A stretch of DNA of 64,000 bases from Sphingomonas sp. KR3-1 (GTDB lineage Bacteria; Pseudomonadota; Alphaproteobacteria; Sphingomonadales; Sphingomonadaceae): assembly GCF_040049295.1 (NCBI RefSeq), contig NZ_JBDZDQ010000003.1:62001-126000 (forward strand), in the 5' to 3' direction. The position numbers and the translations under genes are program-made. Of the stretch, positions 60,271-64,000 are shown one piece after another. Positions within the stretch are counted from its first letter, which is position 1, and each line of letters opens with the position of its first letter. The notes beneath the pieces are model-generated. The model saw only the letters and a program-made list of their open reading frames with translations. It was not told the DNA's origin and searched no databases.

Positions 60271-61582
60271 GCAGGCGGGCCAGCTCTTCGCGGAATGCGG
60301 TGACGGCCTTTTCAAAGTCGCCGAACGACGTCTGCAACTGGTCGGAGAAGGCCGCGGCCCGGGCCTGCGCATCCCCCACAACCCGCTGGCCAGCCGTGCC
60401 GAGCTGCTGGCCGACATCGTCGGCGGCGGCATCAAGCGCCTGGGTGAACTCGGCTCGCGTGCGCTCGATCTGCTCGGACAGCTCCCTGGCGCCGGTTTCC
60501 AGCCGCGTCCCGATCTCCGACGCGTGGCGAACCGCCCCGTCGCTCGACTCGCGCACGGCATCGAGCCGCGGGCCCAGCGCGGCGATATCGCTGCCGATCC
60601 CGTTGATCGACTGCAGGATCTGCGCGCCGTCCTTCATCCCCGCGGACAGGCCGTGGAGCATCTCCAGATTCTGGTCGAGATTGGTGCGGTAGGATGCCGA
60701 CAGGCTCCGCACCGCGTTGCCCGCATCGGTCAATTCCTCGCGCAGCGCCTGGTTCTGGGCCGCCATCCCCGCTGCGGCGTCGGCGACGCTCTTGTCGAAC
60801 GCGTCGCGCCGTTCGGCGAAGGAGCCCATGCCGGTGCGCACCGTGGCGTCATAGCCGTTCAGCGTTGCGCCGACGCTGTCGAGCTGCGTCGCCAGCCGTG
60901 CGTCGATCTGGCTCGGGATGTTGCGGAACTGTCCGATCAGCCCGTCGAAGTCGCGCACCACTTCGCTGATGGTGCCGGTGAGCTGGCGCGCGACGCGGGT
61001 CAGCTCGTTCTGCGCGGTCTCGCTGACTTCGGCCGTGGCGGACGAGGTCTGGATGAAGAAGGTGCGGGCGATCAGGCCGATCAGCGACGCGCCCACCGCC
61101 ATGCCGAAGAAGCGCAGCACCGTCTCGGGCGTGATCTGCGTCGCGTCGGAGAAGGTCGCCGGCGCGAACGAGAAGAGCAATGCCGCCTGGGTGAAGATGA
61201 AGCCGAGATAATAGCAATTGTCGGCGAAACGCTCGATCAGCGCCGGCCGCCGGGGCCAGCCCGCCATCACGCCGATCAACGGATAGGCGATCACCGAAAG
61301 GAAGATGCCGAAGACCGAAACCACGTGGAGCAGCGGCGCGGTGCTCATCCCCAGGCTGGCGAAGACCAGGCCGATAACCATGCAGATCAGGAAGGCGAGG
61401 CTGACCTGGCGCTGCCCCGGCACCCCCAGCCCGGGGATCGCAGGGCCGCTGGCGGCGGGTGCGCCGGGCGCCTCGAAGGACTCCGCGGTCGCGGCATCGC
61501 CGGGCGGTGGGGGCGCAGCGGCGGCGGTCCTGACGCTGCGCTTGCGGCGAAGGGGAGGGGCGGGATCGGCGGCGTCGGTCAT
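60263..61582 (-). CDS. Four-helix membrane protein with long cytoplasmic coiled-coil tail
   Basis: 439 residues. A basic, Pro-rich N-terminus, four helices (about 60-82, 83-107, 125-145, 155-178; e.g. LAFLICMVIGLVFASLGMS and FFGMAVGASLIGLIARTFF), then about 250 residues of helix and coiled coil (TAEVSETAQNELTRVARQLT onward). The layout recalls ZorA or MCP signalling tails, but the MotA/TolQ channel signature is not visible. ATG 61582 overlaps the upstream stop. Confidence 0.8.
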   Translation of the reverse strand: MTDAADPAPPLRRKRSVRTAAAAPPPPGDAATAESFEAPGAPAASGPAIPGLGVPGQRQVSLAFLICMVIGLVFASLGMSTAPLLHVVSVFGIFLSVIAYPLIGVMAGWPRRPALIERFADNCYYLGFIFTQAALLFSFAPATFSDATQITPETVLRFFGMAVGASLIGLIARTFFIQTSSATAEVSETAQNELTRVARQLTGTISEVVRDFDGLIGQFRNIPSQIDARLATQLDSVGATLNGYDATVRTGMGSFAERRDAFDKSVADAAAGMAAQNQALREELTDAGNAVRSLSASYRTNLDQNLEMLHGLSAGMKDGAQILQSINGIGSDIAALGPRLDAVRESSDGAVRHASEIGTRLETGARELSEQIERTRAEFTQALDAAADDVGQQLGTAGQRVVGDAQARAAAFSDQLQTSFGDFEKAVTAFREELARLRD

Positions 61583-62310
61583 TTGCCGATTCCCTTGATG
61601 AGATAGTCTGCGATCAGCTGGCGCGACAATGCCGTGTCGGGGACCTTTTCCACCTTCGCGTGGCGCTCCGTCATGAGCTGGCGCCATTCGTCCATGCGGA
61701 TCCGCATCGATGCCGGCATCGCGAAGTCGGCACTGACCGGGCGGTAGATCAGCAGCACTTCGAACCCGGTCATGTCCGCGGGCAATTCGCTCGGCGCGTC
61801 GGTCTCCTCCAGGAAGTCGCTGAGGACGAGGAGGATGCGGCGCTTCGCGCCCCGGCCCGGCCAGTCGCCGACCGACAGCAGCGCGCTGGAAATCTCGGTG
61901 TCCTGCTCCGGCGGCAGGCCGAGCACCTTGCCGTTGCAACTGTCGCCGTTGAGATAGGATGCGAGCTTTCGGGTGTTGTTGACTTCGTTGGGCGCCGACG
62001 AGGCGATCGGGGCAATCGTGGATTTCAACCGGACATGGCAGAGCAACAGGCGCTCGAGGCTCCCCGATCCGATCGCGCGCTCCTGCACTTCGATCGGCTG
62101 GTCCACGCTGCTGTCGTTGGCCGCCTGGACGATGCCGGCCATGGTCTCGGTCAGCGCGTTGCGGTTGCGCTCCTGCTGGCCGGGGTTGAGCCAGGTCTTC
62201 GACAGATCGACGAGCACGAAGATCTGCGTGGCCGCTACCGGCGACGAATCGCTGCAGCTTGCGGCAAGCAGGAACGCCAGCGCTGCCGTGCGGAGCCAGC
62301 CCCGGCTCAC
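61579..62310 (-). CDS. Lipoprotein with VWA-like domain
   Basis: 243 residues from GTG 62310, overlapping the upstream stop as GTGA. Lipobox LLAASC. A first strand IFVLVDLSKTW gives a near-canonical MIDAS motif (D-x-S-x-T), and a later strand RILLVLSDFLEE has the acidic turn expected of a VWA fold; TEISSALLSVGDW could hold the third site. Likely a metal-dependent binding domain facing the periplasm. The VWA call rests on pattern reading alone. Confidence 0.7.
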   Translation of the reverse strand: MSRGWLRTAALAFLLAASCSDSSPVAATQIFVLVDLSKTWLNPGQQERNRNALTETMAGIVQAANDSSVDQPIEVQERAIGSGSLERLLLCHVRLKSTIAPIASSAPNEVNNTRKLASYLNGDSCNGKVLGLPPEQDTEISSALLSVGDWPGRGAKRRILLVLSDFLEETDAPSELPADMTGFEVLLIYRPVSADFAMPASMRIRMDEWRQLMTERHAKVEKVPDTALSRQLIADYLIKGIGK

Positions 62311-64000
62311 GCCGCACCGATCGACGAGAGCGCGGCATGTTCGGGGCGAAGCCATTTGCGGATCTGCTTCCACGGCAGCGCCAGCACTTCGAGCAGCCCC
62401 AGGAACAGCGCGATGAGCAGCCAGGCGAGCGCCATCAGCGCATAGGTCAGCACGGCGCCGGACAGGAAGAACGCCGCGAGCGCGATGGCGAGGGCGGTCG
62501 CCGCGGCATCGACCAGGCCCATCAGCGCCCGCTCGATCGAATAGCCGAGCACCGCCAGCACACCGGCCGAGGCGACCATCAGCAGGCTGAAGGGAAGGGC
62601 GTTCGTCCCGCCCCAGCGCAGGCCGAGCCAGATCAGCGCGGTCACGATCATCGCACCCAGTGCCCCCGCTGCCGCTTGCTGCCAGGGTTCGCTCCGGTGC
62701 GAGAAGACCCGGGTCTGGCGGTGATCGACCATCTGGATGCGCGCGAGAACCGGCAGTCCGAGCAGATAGCAGCCGATCGCGCCGAGCAGGCCGATCGCCC
62801 AGGCGGGATAGCCTTGCAGCCCGGAATAGACGCCGCCCACCTGGATCGACAGGCCCCAGGCGAATGCGCCGATCACTGCGATGCTGAGCGCGGCGATGCC
62901 CACGCTGGCGGCGCGATAGAGCCGGGCGTCGCCGGCAGCGCCGTCCAGCCATTGCCGCCAGTCGTCGGTGCGCGCGTTGGCGAGCGCCTCGAGCACCGCA
63001 TCGCGCTCGCGGGTGACGGCGTCGACCGAGCCGGTCAGCGCCCCCGATTTGTTGCCGAGCGAGGCGACATATTGGCTGATCGCCGATTCGGCGCCATGCG
63101 CCTTGGCGCGGATCTGGTCCCAGTGGCGCGGCAGCTCGCCGGTCAGCTTGTTGAGCGCGCGGATCTCGCGGCGCAGGCGAAGCGCCGCCTTGTTCGCGGT
63201 GATCGCGTCATGGGACTGGTGCAGGAGATATCCGATGATGAACGTCGCGGTGACGAAGATCAGCCCCAGCGGCGCCATCCAGAATTTGAGGATCGGATAG
63301 GTGTCGAAATACTCGATATCCAGATCGAACCCGCTGCTAACCAGCCCGAAGATGATGGCTTCGAACAAGGCGGCGAGCACGACGGCGAAGCAGCACAGAT
63401 ACTGTAGCGCGGTCTGGCTGCCGTGCTTGAAATAAGCGGCGCCGAACCCGAGCGATATCTCGCCGAGGATAAACCCCGTCGCGACGAGGACCGACGCCGG
63501 GATGCCGGCCACACGGTTGTGGAACACGTCCTGGAAGAACAGGTTGAGCAGGTTGCCGTTCACGGCGCACGCGGCGATGCCGAACAGCACGCTGGCCCAG
63601 AACACGAAGATCGCGTTGGCCCGGCCCTGGTAGGATTTGAAGAGATCCTCGTCGATCTCGCCGCCCATTTCGGCGAGCTCCTCGAGCCGGCGCTGCATCC
63701 CGGTGACTTCGCGCGACAGTGCGCCCGGTCCCGCAGTTCCGCCCAGCCCGGCGATCCGCGAGGTCGCTTCGCGCATCGACTTGGCGACGCGGCGCATCGA
63801 CTGGGTAACCTGGGCGAGCCGCTGGTCGACGATCACGTAGACGACCGGGTCTTCGCCGCGATAGCGCTCCGGCAGCGCATAGCCCGTGCGCCATGCCCAG
63901 ATCGGCGAAAAGGGCCGAAGCCATCCGATTGCGTTGGCACGCCATTCCTTCAGCCGCGGCTCCAGCGCTTCCTTGGCTGCGCAGGCAAGCCAGGAAAGCG
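62307..64000 (-). CDS. Large polytopic membrane protein, 5' end missing
   Basis: The frame is open to the right edge of the window, so the start is outside; about 564 residues are seen. A cytoplasmic segment with a basic helix (QRLAQVTQSMRRVAKSMREA) and a coiled coil (about 95-120 of the visible part), then at least eight hydrophobic helices in two groups split by a charged coiled-coil stretch (NKAALRLRREIRALNKLTGE). No family recognised. First visible gene of the five-gene cluster; its TGA overlaps the start of the VWA-like lipoprotein. Confidence 0.82.
   Translation of the reverse strand, partial: LSWLACAAKEALEPRLKEWRANAIGWLRPFSPIWAWRTGYALPERYRGEDPVVYVIVDQRLAQVTQSMRRVAKSMREATSRIAGLGGTAGPGALSREVTGMQRRLEELAEMGGEIDEDLFKSYQGRANAIFVFWASVLFGIAACAVNGNLLNLFFQDVFHNRVAGIPASVLVATGFILGEISLGFGAAYFKHGSQTALQYLCCFAVVLAALFEAIIFGLVSSGFDLDIEYFDTYPILKFWMAPLGLIFVTATFIIGYLLHQSHDAITANKAALRLRREIRALNKLTGELPRHWDQIRAKAHGAESAISQYVASLGNKSGALTGSVDAVTRERDAVLEALANARTDDWRQWLDGAAGDARLYRAASVGIAALSIAVIGAFAWGLSIQVGGVYSGLQGYPAWAIGLLGAIGCYLLGLPVLARIQMVDHRQTRVFSHRSEPWQQAAAGALGAMIVTALIWLGLRWGGTNALPFSLLMVASAGVLAVLGYSIERALMGLVDAAATALAIALAAFFLSGAVLTYALMALAWLLIALFLGLLEVLALPWKQIRKWLRPEHAALSSIGAA

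Noticed and set aside
58805..64000. Calling the membrane cluster a Zorya defence system
   Set aside because: Only the general layout of two proteins fits; no MotA/TolQ or OmpA signature and no ZorC, ZorD or ZorE-like gene is visible in the window.

Overview
The window is GC-rich DNA from an alphaproteobacterium, most likely a Sphingomonas-type member of the Sphingomonadales. This is inferred from the base composition, the heavy use of 4-base stop/start overlaps (ATGA, GTGA, TTGA), several TTG and GTG starts, and the protein families present; no rRNA or tRNA gene is visible to settle it. About 52 protein genes can be supported. No gene-free stretch exceeds 300 bases; the longest are 42354-42628 (275 bases, nothing recognised) and 28493-28730 (238 bases, full of hairpins).

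Left part (1-13826, mostly + strand): the end of a SIMPL-domain protein, a coniferyl-type aldehyde dehydrogenase and two unknown genes form a coupled operon. A likely small RNA on the minus strand and a self-regulated MarR gene follow. Then come malate synthase G (glyoxylate pathway), the TamA/TamB outer-membrane assembly pair, and a Baeyer-Villiger-like flavin monooxygenase behind a strong palindromic operator.

Middle part (13962-29768, mostly - strand): amino-acid catabolism. Both subunits of a methylcrotonyl-CoA-type carboxylase, a MaoC-like hydratase and isovaleryl-CoA dehydrogenase point to leucine breakdown. Homogentisate dioxygenase and 4-hydroxyphenylpyruvate dioxygenase point to tyrosine breakdown. 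An M13 peptidase and an SGNH esterase sit on the + strand among them. The carboxylase cluster is interrupted by a DUF559 nuclease-like gene lying between two inverted, almost identical 34-base repeats; related palindromic repeats occur at other gene borders.

Third part (29883-45232): an unknown membrane protein, a small beta-rich protein, an FAD oxidoreductase, an MHS-type transporter behind a LacI-type operator, a YbaK-type deacylase, a GT-C-like membrane protein, an OmpA lipoprotein and small exported proteins. A Ser/Thr kinase with a TPR-like tail, a convergent ECF sigma factor and a YadA-like trimeric autotransporter follow.

Right part (45278-64000): two efflux operons, marR-nodT-emrA-emrB (-) and tolC-adaptor-RND pump-beta-propeller (+), the second divergent from an OmpR-type two-component system. 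The window ends in a tightly overlapped five-gene minus-strand cluster of unknown membrane and coiled-coil proteins with a VWA-like lipoprotein. This cluster and the DUF559 repeat cassette are the two best candidates for undescribed biology.
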